DNA from: Bordetella genomosp. 13
GTDB taxonomy: Bacteria; Pseudomonadota; Gammaproteobacteria; Burkholderiales; Burkholderiaceae_B
Assembly: GCF_007679965.1 (NCBI RefSeq)
Contig: NZ_VEHL01000003.1
Span: 496,001 to 560,000, forward strand
Direction of reading: 5' to 3'
Length of the DNA stretch: 64,000 nucleotides
The notes under the pieces are model-generated. The model did not search any database. It saw only the letters and a list, made by a program, of their open reading frames with translations, and was not told the DNA's origin. Positions 20,010 to 28,313 of the stretch are shown here, in pieces (the first letter of the stretch is position 1; each line of letters begins with the position of its first letter). Made by a program: the position numbers and the translations under genes.

Positions 20010-20759
20010 CTACATCCGCCCCGTCCCGAATGCATGCCCATCGTCGCGTTCCGGCCCGATGGCGGTCAGCAGCCCCGTCAACGCGGCCTGCTCGGTGTCG
20101 CTGGCCTTGTCCGAGGCCTTGGCGCGGCCCTGGAAGTTCAGCCGGCGGCCCGTCCATTCGCCCTGGCCGGTCAGCTGAAGGACGCCTTTTTCGGTGGACA
20201 GCGTCACCTTGACGTTGCGGCCGCTGCCTTCCAGGCGCAGGCGATAGTCGCCGATGGGCGCGATCGGGGCCAGGGCCGAACTGGCATTGCGCCAGTAGAT
20301 GTCGGCCAGCGGGCCCTGCGCCAACGTGCCGGCGGTGAAGGCGCGCCATTGCACCTCGATCTGGCCGCCCGGCGACATGGTGTTCCAGGGCGTGCCCAGG
20401 CCCGCCAGCACGGCGGCGGGCAGGGTGGCCTGCTGGGCCGACACGGCGACGCCGCCCAGGCCCACCGACAGCCTGACCGGGCCGCGGAGATAGGGATGCC
20501 GCACATCGACCGACAGCCCGTTCCAGCGCCACTGCACCGGCTCGGTCAGCATGCGGCGCGACTGCGGGCTGCCCAGCGCGATCCAGGCGGTGCCGGACCA
20601 CAGCGTGCCGCTGGCCTCGACCACCGTGATGGGAGCATCGGAAGGCATCAGCCACAGCAGCCAGCGGGCCGGCAGGACGGCCAGGGCGGCCGCCAGGGCG
20701 ACGGCCAGCGCCAGCACGACGGTGCCGACGCGGAACTTGCGCAACAACTCGACGATCAT
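20010..20759 (-). CDS. gspN: T2SS protein GspN
   Basis: A 249-residue protein with one N-terminal membrane anchor (about 11-32, VGTVVLALAVALAAALAVLP) and a periplasmic GspN domain (SGTLWSGTAWI, VQWRWNGLSVDVRHPYLRG, IEVQWRAF). GspN is an accessory, often dispensable, T2SS component. The ATG at 20759 overlaps the gspM stop (ATGA), and this is the last gene of the nine-gene gspC-to-gspN run. It faces gspE tail to tail across 135 bases with no clear terminator. Confidence 0.9.
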   Translation of the reverse strand: MIVELLRKFRVGTVVLALAVALAAALAVLPARWLLWLMPSDAPITVVEASGTLWSGTAWIALGSPQSRRMLTEPVQWRWNGLSVDVRHPYLRGPVRLSVGLGGVAVSAQQATLPAAVLAGLGTPWNTMSPGGQIEVQWRAFTAGTLAQGPLADIYWRNASSALAPIAPIGDYRLRLEGSGRNVKVTLSTEKGVLQLTGQGEWTGRRLNFQGRAKASDKASDTEQAALTGLLTAIGPERDDGHAFGTGRM

Positions 20760-21460
20760 CGTGCCTGGGCCTTCGAAGCGGCGTCGTAGGGCGTCAGGGT
20801 GACGGTGCCGCTCAGGCGGCCGGGCAGGCGGCGGTCGTCCGCATCGCGCGGGCGGGTCAGCGTCACGTCGGTGACCACCAGCCGCCAGTCGCGCGGCGCG
20901 CCGTCCAGCCAGCGCAGCGCGGCCGTGGACGGGGCTTCGGTGAAGATGAGGGTGAGGCCGGGCTTGGCGTCGGCACCGGCGCCAGCGGACGTACCAGACG
21001 CACCAGACGTACCCGAAGCGCCGGACCCGCCGGAAGCACCGGCATCCGCAGCACTGGAAGCCCCAGCACCGGAAGCCCCCTGCGCCACCGACCACTGGTG
21101 CTCGGCCAGGCCGGCCTGGCGCAGGCTGGCGCGCAGCTCGGCGTCGGTGGGCAGGGTGCCGGCGACGTGCTCGCCGCCGCGCCGCAGGCCGCGCGCGCGG
21201 GCGGTCAGGTCGGCCACCGTGGCGGCCTGGGCGCGCAGCTTGGGCAGTTCTACGCCCAGGTCGCGCACCGACTTCATGGCCGGCTCGATGAAGACCAGCC
21301 AGGCAATGGCGGCACCGGCCACCGCGGCGGCGATGGCCAGCAGGCGCCGCTCGCGCGGCGCCAGGCGGGCCAGCCAGGCCTGGCCCTGGCGCCGGGATTG
21401 CGCGTAGCGGTCGCGCAGCTTGTGCCACATCGGCAGGAAAGTGGAGGTTCGGGTGGTCAT
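20756..21460 (-). CDS. gspM: T2SS platform protein GspM with low-complexity insert
   Basis: A 234-residue bitopic protein. A cytoplasmic N-terminus (about 40 residues, Arg rich) is followed by one membrane segment (LLAIAAAVAGAAIAWLVFIE) and a periplasmic ferredoxin-like domain that pairs with GspL. An Ala/Gly/Ser/Thr-rich stretch of roughly 40 residues (starting GASGAGASSAADAGASGG) interrupts the periplasmic domain. It is encoded by degenerate short repeats around 20975-21085. Overlaps of four bases with gspL upstream and gspN downstream imply coupled translation. Confidence 0.9.
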   Translation of the reverse strand: MTTRTSTFLPMWHKLRDRYAQSRRQGQAWLARLAPRERRLLAIAAAVAGAAIAWLVFIEPAMKSVRDLGVELPKLRAQAATVADLTARARGLRRGGEHVAGTLPTDAELRASLRQAGLAEHQWSVAQGASGAGASSAADAGASGGSGASGTSGASGTSAGAGADAKPGLTLIFTEAPSTAALRWLDGAPRDWRLVVTDVTLTRPRDADDRRLPGRLSGTVTLTPYDAASKAQAR

Positions 21461-22467
21461 GGTTGCGCCTGCACGATGCGCCAATTGGGAGTGTTCTCTT
21501 CGCGCTCGATGCGCAGGCCCAGGGCCGTGGCCTTGGCCATGATGGCGGGAACGTCGCCCACGCGGTCGTCGTTGCCGTCCTTGCTGGGCGCCAGTTGCAG
21601 CGTCAGCGCTTGGTCCTTGTAGGCCAGGTGCTCGACGCGGTCGGCGGCGAAGGGCAGCGCCTGCGCGGCGCCGCGCGCCAGCGTCATGAAATCGCCCGAG
21701 CTGCCGGCGCCGTTGCCGGCCAGCAGGGCGTTGTAGCCCTGTTCGGCCTGGCGCACCGCGTCCAGCACGACGGACGTGCCGGGGAAGGTGTCGCGCACCT
21801 GCGAGACCATGGCCTGGCGCAGGCGGTCGGCTTCGCCGCGCAGCTGCGAGGCATACAGATTCAGGCCCGCGATCCACAGCACCGCGGCGACGGCAGCCCA
21901 GCGCAGCGCGGGCCGCCAGCGCGAGGCGCGCTGCGGGGCCAGGTGCGGCAGGGCCAGCGACCAGGCGGGCGCGTCGTTGCCCCAGCGCGGGTCTTCGTGC
22001 GAGGCCAGCGGCGCGTCGGCGTCGGCGTCGGCCGCGTCGCCGGCCAGCACCTGCACGGGCACCAGCGCGCGTACCTGCAGGCCGGCCTGCGACAGCATCG
22101 TCCAGGCGCGTTGCAGCGTGGCGCTGTCGGCCCACGCCACTGCCACGGCGCCGTCGGCCGCGCGCGGCCCGTGGCCGATGGCCAGGGACGAAAGATCGCT
22201 GAGCACCAGGGCCTCGAGCGCGCCGTTCACGGCGGCGTCGAAGCGCGAGGCGGCCACGGCGGGCACCTGCACGCTGGCCAGGATGGCGTCGTGCGGATGC
22301 AGCACGGCCTGCACGGGGATGTTGGGAAACGCGCCGGCCAGGCCGGCGGGGGCCAGCGTGCCGTGCCGGGCGCGCTGGCCACGGCGGTCGAACCACGCGT
22401 AGTCCAGCAGCGAGGTGGCCGTCAGGTCGGCCAGCGGGGGGAGCGCGATGCGCAGGATATTCTTCAC
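21457..22467 (-). CDS. gspL: T2SS platform protein GspL
   Basis: A 336-residue bitopic protein linking GspE in the cytoplasm to GspM in the periplasm. It has an actin-like cytoplasmic domain (MKNILRIALPPLADLTATSL, later VLHPHDAILASVQVPAVAAS), one membrane segment at about 188-207 (ALRWAAVAAVLWIAGLNLYA) and a periplasmic domain. The start is GTG at 22467, inside a GTGA overlap with the gspK stop, so it depends on upstream translation. Confidence 0.92.
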   Translation of the reverse strand: MKNILRIALPPLADLTATSLLDYAWFDRRGQRARHGTLAPAGLAGAFPNIPVQAVLHPHDAILASVQVPAVAASRFDAAVNGALEALVLSDLSSLAIGHGPRAADGAVAVAWADSATLQRAWTMLSQAGLQVRALVPVQVLAGDAADADADAPLASHEDPRWGNDAPAWSLALPHLAPQRASRWRPALRWAAVAAVLWIAGLNLYASQLRGEADRLRQAMVSQVRDTFPGTSVVLDAVRQAEQGYNALLAGNGAGSSGDFMTLARGAAQALPFAADRVEHLAYKDQALTLQLAPSKDGNDDRVGDVPAIMAKATALGLRIEREENTPNWRIVQAQP

Positions 22468-23459
22468 ATGACTTCCTGTGTCCAGAGGGTGCGCGGCACG
22501 CCTCCGGTGGAGCTTTGCATGAGCGCGCGCATGGTGACGCGGGCGCGCTCGTAGACCACGGTGCCCGTGGCCATGAACCAGTTGCTGGTGGTGACCACGG
22601 CCGGCACCTGGACCTCGGATCCGGTGCCCGTGACGCGGTTGGCGAAGTCGCCGCTGTTCAGGAACCAGCGGCCGCGGTCCCGGTCGCCCGCCAGGCTGCG
22701 CGCCTGGCCTAGCGACAGGCCCGGCACCAGCGCCGCGATGACTTCGGGCGGCGCCGTGTTCACGTTGATGGTGGTGCGGGCCGGCAGCACGGTCATGGTG
22801 CGCCGCATGGCCTGGCGCCTGGCCGGGTCCACGCCCAGCAGGTCGGCCACGTCGTCGATGCCGCGCGGCAGCGGCGCCTCGGTCTTGCCCTTGGCCTGCA
22901 GGGCCTCGTCGGCGGCGTCGCCGGCCGACGAGGTGGTGGTGCCGTTGGACGAGGTCTGCCCGTCGCCGGCGGGCGGGGCGGGCGGCTGCGCCAGCGCGAT
23001 CAACTGGGCCATCTGCGGCGCCATCGCGCTGGGCAGGTCCAGGTTGGACAGCAGGCGGCCGAGGATTTCCAGCTGCGGCTCGGCGACCTTGCCGCCGATG
23101 GCCACGTTGTACAGGTTGTACTTGCCCTGCTCGTCTTCGAGAAAGCCGGAGAACACCGCCACGCGCTCGTCGCCGGGCTGTTCGATGCGCGTGTCCTGCA
23201 CAGGCGTGGCCCAGATCTGGTCGCCCTGCGTGGTGGCCTCGCGCCGCGCATGGTCGCGCAGCATCAGGCGCGCCCAGTCGATGCCGCCCATCAGCAGCCA
23301 GCGCGCCTGCACGCGCGCCTCTTCGTTCTCGACCTGGCGCATGGTGGCTGTCTGGCGCAGGAACAGGCTGGTGCTGAGCGCGGCGACGATGGCCACGATG
23401 ATCAGCGCGCCGATGACGGCGGCGCCGCGCTGGCGGGAAGGAGAACGGCGTGGCGTCAT
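22464..23459 (-). CDS. gspK: T2SS minor pseudopilin GspK
   Basis: A 331-residue pseudopilin. It has a short basic leader, then RGAAVIGALIIVAIVAALST, in which the usual Glu at +5 of the prepilin helix is replaced, as is normal for GspK. The large alpha domain contains NINVNTAPPEVIAALVPGLS (written in the sequence as TTINVNTAPPEV) and a Thr/Ser-rich loop (SSNGTTTSSAGDAA). It caps the pseudopilus tip with GspI and GspJ. It overlaps gspJ and gspL by four bases each. Confidence 0.92.
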   Translation of the reverse strand: MTPRRSPSRQRGAAVIGALIIVAIVAALSTSLFLRQTATMRQVENEEARVQARWLLMGGIDWARLMLRDHARREATTQGDQIWATPVQDTRIEQPGDERVAVFSGFLEDEQGKYNLYNVAIGGKVAEPQLEILGRLLSNLDLPSAMAPQMAQLIALAQPPAPPAGDGQTSSNGTTTSSAGDAADEALQAKGKTEAPLPRGIDDVADLLGVDPARRQAMRRTMTVLPARTTINVNTAPPEVIAALVPGLSLGQARSLAGDRDRGRWFLNSGDFANRVTGTGSEVQVPAVVTTSNWFMATGTVVYERARVTMRALMQSSTGGVPRTLWTQEVM

Positions 23460-24064
23460 TGCAGCACCAGGATGCGGTTGAACTGCTGCAGGACGTCGCG
23501 GTGGCGCCGCTCCAGCGCGATGTCTAGGCCGCTGGCCTGCGCGGGCAGGGCGGCGGGCAGGTTGGCCCAGCCGCTGCCCGGCACCCAGGCGCGCAGTCGC
23601 AGCGCGGTGACCTGCGGCATCACCAGCGCGCCCGCGTCGGGCGGCGGCAGGGGATAGCGGCTGCCCGCGGCGCCCACGTAGCGCCACAGGCCATCGGGAC
23701 GCAGCTGCCACACCACGCGCTGCCACATGCCCTGCTGGTCGGGCGCGGCGCGCACGATGTCCAGCAGCGGGGCCGCGCCGTTGCCGCGCAGCACCTGCAC
23801 GCCGTCGGGCAGCGCGCCGTCGGGCGCGGCGCTGCGCGGGCCCACATAGGCCTGGTTGACGTCGCGTTCGATCTGGCCCAGCACGCGCACCACCATGTCG
23901 TTGTCCTGGGCCTCGGCGTCGATCCATTCGCGGGCGTCTGACACCTGCGCCAGGCCGCGCCAGGCCATCAGGCTGACCAGCGCCATCAGCGCGATGGCCA
24001 CCAGCACCTCGATCAGCGTGAAGCCGCGCTGGCGCGGCGGGCGGGACAGGGGGCGGCGCGTCAT
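23456..24064 (-). CDS. gspJ: T2SS minor pseudopilin GspJ
   Basis: A 202-residue pseudopilin with the prepilin cleavage site RQRG^FTLIEVLVAIALMALVS. The downstream segments AWRGLAQVSDAREWIDAEAQ and VLGQIERDVNQAY are typical of GspJ. The ATG at 24064 overlaps the gspI stop. It requires a GspO/PilD prepilin peptidase, whose gene is not in this window. Confidence 0.93.
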   Translation of the reverse strand: MTRRPLSRPPRQRGFTLIEVLVAIALMALVSLMAWRGLAQVSDAREWIDAEAQDNDMVVRVLGQIERDVNQAYVGPRSAAPDGALPDGVQVLRGNGAAPLLDIVRAAPDQQGMWQRVVWQLRPDGLWRYVGAAGSRYPLPPPDAGALVMPQVTALRLRAWVPGSGWANLPAALPAQASGLDIALERRHRDVLQQFNRILVLQ

Positions 24065-24447
24065 CGCAGGTTCGACACCAGGCCGCTCAGTTGGGTGATG
24101 ACCGTGCCGTCGGCGTCGCCGGCGGGGTGCACGCGCACCGTGACCTGGCGGAAACCGCGGTTCAGCGAACTGGTGACCACCAGTTCGCACTGCATGGCCT
24201 GGCCCCCTTGCGGACAGGCCACCGTGCGCGAGCCCGGCGCGGGCAGGGTCTGCTCCAGGCGCACCTGGGCCAGCGCGTTCTCGGCGGCCATCAGCGCCAG
24301 GGTCTTGTCCTGCAGCGCACGGTTGTTGCTGATCATCACGCTGGTAGCGCGCATGGCCGCGCCCATCGCCACGGCGATGATGGCCAGCGCCACCAGCACC
24401 TCGATCAGGGTGAAGCCGCGCTCGCGGCGGACGCTAGTGGATGTCAT
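24061..24447 (-). CDS. gspI: T2SS minor pseudopilin GspI
   Basis: A 128-residue pseudopilin with cleavage site RERG^FTLIEVLVALAIIAVAM, followed by MAAENALAQVRLEQTLPAPG (a GspI-typical WxxxN-like region) and two Cys in VACPQGGQAMQCEL. It overlaps gspH by 14 bases and gspJ by four. Confidence 0.92.
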   Translation of the reverse strand: MTSTSVRRERGFTLIEVLVALAIIAVAMGAAMRATSVMISNNRALQDKTLALMAAENALAQVRLEQTLPAPGSRTVACPQGGQAMQCELVVTSSLNRGFRQVTVRVHPAGDADGTVITQLSGLVSNLR

Positions 24448-24925
24448 AGCGGCCCGCGGCATCGCGCGTGATGGTGAGGGTGTCGCCGTTGGCCTGCAGT
24501 TGCAGCACCAGGGGCGGGGCGATCCATTCGGTGCCGAACACCAGGGGCAGGGCGGGATCGGTGCGCACGGTGACGGGCGGCTTGGTCCAGCCGCGCTCGC
24601 CCAGCAGGTCGTCCTTGGCGAAGCGGTCGGGCCGCAAGGGGCCGTCGTCCTGCGCGGACAACTGGTCGGACCGGCCGCGGCGCTCGAAGGACCAGCGGGC
24701 GCTGTCGGCCTGCCACCGTATGACGCGCCCGTCGCTGCGGGCCTCGCTTTGCGCCGCGGAGAAGGCATCGACCAGCCGTTCGGCATCGCTGCGCAGGCTG
24801 CGGTCGGGGCCGGAGAAGGCGGCCAGACTGACCAGCGAGGCGCCGATGCCGATGATGACCAGGACTACCAGGACTTCAACGAGCGTGAAGCCCTGCTCAG
24901 AGCTCCCACGAGCCGATGTCAGCAT
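24434..24925 (-). CDS. gspH: T2SS minor pseudopilin GspH
   Basis: A 163-residue pseudopilin. ATG at 24925 gives a 12-residue leader before the cleavage site (SSEQG^FTLVEVLVVLVIIGIG); the frame stays open to 24961. The following GASLVSLAAFSG and AQSEARSDGRVIRWQ fit GspH. Its start lies inside the end of gspG (overlap 29 bases). Confidence 0.9.
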   Translation of the reverse strand: MLTSARGSSEQGFTLVEVLVVLVIIGIGASLVSLAAFSGPDRSLRSDAERLVDAFSAAQSEARSDGRVIRWQADSARWSFERRGRSDQLSAQDDGPLRPDRFAKDDLLGERGWTKPPVTVRTDPALPLVFGTEWIAPPLVLQLQANGDTLTITRDAAGRYDIH

Positions 24926-25325
24926 CGCCTTGTTCTCCGCCCGGTTTGCCGTCGGCGCCAAACGAGAACACGTCGATCTCGCCCTTCACGCCCGGGTTGA
25001 GGTATTGGTACGGCGCGCCCCACGGGTCGTTGGGCAGGCGCTCGAGGTAGGGGCGCCAGGCCTTGGCGCCTTCGGGGCGCTCGGCCAGGGCGCGCAGGCC
25101 CTGCTGGGTGGTGGGATAGCGGCCGTTGTCGAGGCGATACAGCTTCAGCGCCTGCATGAGGCCGGAGATGTCCTGCTTGGCGGCGACCTGGCGGGCCTGG
25201 TCGGGACGATCCAGCACGCGGGGCACGACCAGGGCGGCGAGAATGCCCATGATCACGACCACCACCATGATCTCGATCAGCGTGAAGCCTTGCTGGCGGC
25301 GAGCCTTGAGTGGGTACCGGCGCAC
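24897..25325 (-). CDS. gspG: T2SS major pseudopilin GspG
   Basis: A 142-residue major pseudopilin. GTG at 25325 was chosen over upstream ATGs (25382, 25361) because it has an AAGGAA Shine-Dalgarno seven bases upstream and gives a normal short leader (MRRYPLKARRQQG^FTLIE). The mature protein reads FTLIEIMVVVVIMGILAALV, LYRLDNGRYPTTQQGLRAL and NDPWGAPYQYLNPG, and has the C-terminal calcium-site region around VFSFGADGKPGGE. It forms the pseudopilus shaft. The 123-base gap before it, A+T rich at about 25376-25440, may hold an internal promoter that boosts gspG. Confidence 0.93.
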   Translation of the reverse strand: MRRYPLKARRQQGFTLIEIMVVVVIMGILAALVVPRVLDRPDQARQVAAKQDISGLMQALKLYRLDNGRYPTTQQGLRALAERPEGAKAWRPYLERLPNDPWGAPYQYLNPGVKGEIDVFSFGADGKPGGEQGDADIGSWEL

Positions 25326-25331
25326 GGTGGT

Positions 25332-25337
25332 TTCCTT
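25332..25337 (-). promoter_or_regulatory. Ribosome binding site deciding the gspG start
   Basis: AAGGAA on the minus strand lies six bases before the GTG at 25325. It is the best Shine-Dalgarno near this gene and decides between the GTG and the two upstream ATG candidates. Confidence 0.7.
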
Positions 25338-25448
25338 GGAAAATTCAGTCAAGCCCGGCATTTTCGCGTCCGAATATGACAAAACAGCGTAGCCTGCTTG
25401 AAATGTAATTGAAATGCAAGAATTTGATCGTCCCGCGCGGCGCCGCGA

Positions 25449-25928
25449 TCAGCGCACGGTGGTGATGCCGCCCGGTGCCGCGTCGTAGGGCGGCGCGGCC
25501 ACGCGCGTGCGCGTGCCGTTGGCATCGAGCACGACGCCTTGCGAGTCGACGCCGGCCAGCACGATGCCGGGCGCCGCCGTCTGGCCGACCGCCAGTGCCG
25601 CCGGCGGGCCGCCGTTGACGCTGATCACCGCCGCGCCGTTGGCGCCCTGGGCGATCAGGCCCAGCACCGTGATCTGCGTCTGCAGCACGCCGTCGCGGCC
25701 GAACCACAGCGCCACCGCATCCACGTTCGACTGCCGCACTGGCGACGCCGCGACGGCTGGCGGCAGCCGGTCGGGGCTGGGCGCCAGCAGGATCGCGCCC
25801 CAGACGCCCAGGGCGGCGGCCGCCGCCAGGATCGCGGCCAGGCGAGCGGCGCCGGGCAGGGTGGGGCGGAAGGATCGGGCGGTGAAGCGCATGTAGGGAA
25901 AGCCGGCGTTCGGGGAATGGCGGACCAT
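25449..25928 (-). CDS. gspC: T2SS inner-membrane protein GspC (short, PDZ-less)
   Basis: First gene of the gspC-N operon. From ATG at 25928 it encodes 159 residues; an ATG at 25892 (147 residues) is equally possible because neither has a well-spaced Shine-Dalgarno. It has one membrane segment (LAAILAAAAALGVWGAILLA) and a homology-region domain (ITVLGLIAQGANGAAVISVN, LAVGQTAAPGIVLAGV, VVLDANGTRTRV). It ends soon after, with no PDZ or coiled-coil domain. GspC contacts GspD N0. Identification rests on the HR domain and on position directly before gspG. Confidence 0.8.
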   Translation of the reverse strand: MVRHSPNAGFPYMRFTARSFRPTLPGAARLAAILAAAAALGVWGAILLAPSPDRLPPAVAASPVRQSNVDAVALWFGRDGVLQTQITVLGLIAQGANGAAVISVNGGPPAALAVGQTAAPGIVLAGVDSQGVVLDANGTRTRVAAPPYDAAPGGITTVR

Positions 25929-26253
25929 ACCCTCGATGCATGACAGTTTATGGACAACGAGCGGCAGTTTACAGGCTTGCACGCCGCGCCGATATGCCTG
26001 CCAACGGTACATTCCCAGTCCCGCGACATGTCGCTTCGACGCCGCGCCGGGCCCAGGCTTGCGCATGCCGCTGCATTTGGTTGCAAACATTCGGCACAGC
26101 CCCGCAAAGATGCCGACGGGAATTGCAAAGATTTCCTGATCGTGGGATCAGCCGATTTCCGCTTTGATTCATCCCCCATTCACGTCGCTTCGCCAGCATG
26201 TCGAGCTGACCGGGCCGCCCTTTCGCGGCCACAACAACGAGAAGCTCGAAAAA
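25929..26253. other. Divergent intergenic region gspC / lipoprotein gene
   Basis: A 325-base gap with lower G+C than its flanks, especially 25935-26000 and 26075-26175. It should hold divergent promoters for the gspC operon and the phosphodiesterase-like lipoprotein. TTTGGTTGCAAAC (26077-26089) is a near-palindrome. I see no confident -35/-10 pair and no convincing coding frame. Confidence 0.5.
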
Positions 26254-28275
26254 ATGAAGAACGCGAAATGGTGCCGCTGGGCGGCGCTCATTCTTGTCAG
26301 CGCGGCGCTGGCGGCCTGTGGCGGCGGGGGGGACGACGGGGATGACCCCGCGGCGGATACGCCGGTCCCGCCGCCCTCGGGGCAGCCGGCGGTGCGCAAG
26401 ATGCTGCTGATCGGCCTGGACGGCGCGACGTACGACGCGGTGCGGGCCGGCACGGCCGACGGCACGTTGCCGAATCTGGCGCAACTGACGTTGACGCGCG
26501 GCTGGACCGGCGGCGTCACCGCCACGCCCACCCAGCAGTCCACCCTGGACGCGCCGGGCTGGGCGACGCTGCTGACGGGCGGCTGGGCCGACACGCACCA
26601 GGTGCGTTCCAATGCAGCCGGCCAGGCCCTGCATGCCGACACCTTGTTCAAGCGCCTGAAGACGGCGCAGCCCGCCGCGCGCACCGCCGCGGCGTTCCAC
26701 ACCAGCGTGGTCGCGCAGATCGAGAACGGCGATCGCGACGCCGGCTACCTGTCCGCCCTGACCGACTGCGCCGGCGACGATGTTTGCGTAGCGCGCGACG
26801 CGCAGGCGCGCATCGGCGACGGTTACGACGCGGTGGTGGCGCAGTTCGGCGCCGTGCAGCGCGCCGCGCAGGCCGGCGGCTTCGGCGGAGACTACCGCGC
26901 GGTGCTGCGCCAGGCCGACGCCGGCCTGGGCGGGCTGCTGGCCGCCGTGGCCGCGCGCCGCCAGGCGCATCCCGAGGAAGACTGGCTGGTGATGGTCACG
27001 GCCAGCCACGGCCTGTCGCCCGCCGGCGCCAGCGACGGCCTGCCGCTGGCCGCCAACAAGACGCTGTTCATCGCCGCCAACCGTGCCGCTCTGCTGGGCG
27101 CGGACCGCGCCGCGACGGACCTGTCCGGCGCATGGGACGACGCCTGGTACGCGCTGCCCAGCGCCGCCGACGTCGCGCCCACCGCGCTGGCCCACCTGCG
27201 GGCCACGGGGCAGCAGGCCGGCATGGCCGGCGCCGTGCTGACGGACGCCGTGGCCGTGCGCCGTCTGGCCGCCGTCACCGCCGCCGACAACGGCAGCGTC
27301 GCGCTGAGCTGGTCGCTGGTGGGCGAGGTCCCCGCGCAGATCGTCGTGCTGCGCGACGGCGCGGAAGTCGCGCGCCTGCCGGGCGACGCCACGCACTACC
27401 AGGACAGCGGCTTCACCTTCCAGGAAGGCGGGCTGCACACGCTGGACTACACGGTGCAAGCCGGCGCCTCCGGCAGCGCCGTGCAGGCCAAGGTGCTGTA
27501 CACGCCGCCGGTGCTGCTGGAATCGTCGCTGCGCAACGGCCTGACCATGCTGTACACCTTCGAGAACCGGTTGCAGGACGTGTCGCAGGGCGCCACCGGC
27601 ATCACGCCGTACGACGGCGCGCAGGGGCCCGAATTCGCGGACGGCCCGTTCGGCCGCATGTTCCGCGCCCAGCGCACCACCGACACCCTCAGTTCGTTCA
27701 AGCTCGACCATCCGGCCGGCATGCTGGCCACGCCCAACGCCTTCACCATCGGCTTCTGGTTCCGCTCGGACGGCATGTCCGACGACAAGCCCGTGCTGAC
27801 CAACAAGGACTACAACACGGGCGCCAACGCGGGCATCACCATCGCCCAGTGGAACACCACCCGGCCGAACTACGATCCCACCCATGCGGAGTTCCGCTTC
27901 AACCTGGGCGACGGCTCGCGCCGCGTCGACATCAACGGCCTTTCCTACACGGCCAACCAGCCGGTGTACGTGGCGCTCAGCATCGACAAGGCCGCCAGGA
28001 CGATGACGGCCTACGTGTATGACCTGCAGAAGGGGTTCGCCACGCGCAGCGCGTCCACCGGCAGCGTCGACCTGAGCCGGATCGAAGGCGTGATAGGCGC
28101 GCACCTGGGCATGAACGAGGACGCCCTGGGCAACTACAACAAGCTGCGCAGCTACGACAAGCGCGCCTACACCATGGACTTCGACGACCTGGCGTTCTGG
28201 AACCGCGCGCTTACCGAGACCGAGGTGCGTTCGCTGGCGCTGTCGGGCCATTCCGTGGCCGAAGTGCTGCCGTGA
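26254..28275 (+). CDS. Lipoprotein with alkaline phosphatase/phosphodiesterase-like fold and LamG-like domain
   Basis: A 673-residue lipoprotein starting at ATG 26254. The signal ends in the lipobox LAAC (Cys22) and is followed by a Gly/Asp-rich tether. Residues about 50-340 resemble type I phosphodiesterase/nucleotide pyrophosphatase proteins (MLLIGLDGATYDAVRAGTAD, STLDAPGWATLLTGGWADTH), but the metal motif usually read as SDHG is here ASHG. A fibronectin-like stretch (VALSWSLVGEVPAQIVVLRD) follows. A C-terminal LamG/concanavalin-like domain (FTIGFWFRSDGMSDDKPVLT to MDFDDLAFWNRALTETEVRS) completes it. It may bind or cleave a phosphodiester or glycan outside the cell. It lies between the T2SS cluster and a secreted phospholipase C, so surface export by the T2SS is an inference. 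Confidence 0.75.
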   Translation: MKNAKWCRWAALILVSAALAACGGGGDDGDDPAADTPVPPPSGQPAVRKMLLIGLDGATYDAVRAGTADGTLPNLAQLTLTRGWTGGVTATPTQQSTLDAPGWATLLTGGWADTHQVRSNAAGQALHADTLFKRLKTAQPAARTAAAFHTSVVAQIENGDRDAGYLSALTDCAGDDVCVARDAQARIGDGYDAVVAQFGAVQRAAQAGGFGGDYRAVLRQADAGLGGLLAAVAARRQAHPEEDWLVMVTASHGLSPAGASDGLPLAANKTLFIAANRAALLGADRAATDLSGAWDDAWYALPSAADVAPTALAHLRATGQQAGMAGAVLTDAVAVRRLAAVTAADNGSVALSWSLVGEVPAQIVVLRDGAEVARLPGDATHYQDSGFTFQEGGLHTLDYTVQAGASGSAVQAKVLYTPPVLLESSLRNGLTMLYTFENRLQDVSQGATGITPYDGAQGPEFADGPFGRMFRAQRTTDTLSSFKLDHPAGMLATPNAFTIGFWFRSDGMSDDKPVLTNKDYNTGANAGITIAQWNTTRPNYDPTHAEFRFNLGDGSRRVDINGLSYTANQPVYVALSIDKAARTMTAYVYDLQKGFATRSASTGSVDLSRIEGVIGAHLGMNEDALGNYNKLRSYDKRAYTMDFDDLAFWNRALTETEVRSLALSGHSVAEVLP

Positions 28276-28313
28276 GCGCCACGCATTTTCACCCGCAATA
28301 CGAGAGAGTAACC

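Noticed and set aside
24961..24961. Upstream gspH start at 24961
   Set aside because: It would give a 24-residue leader; the ATG at 24925 gives a normal short prepilin leader.
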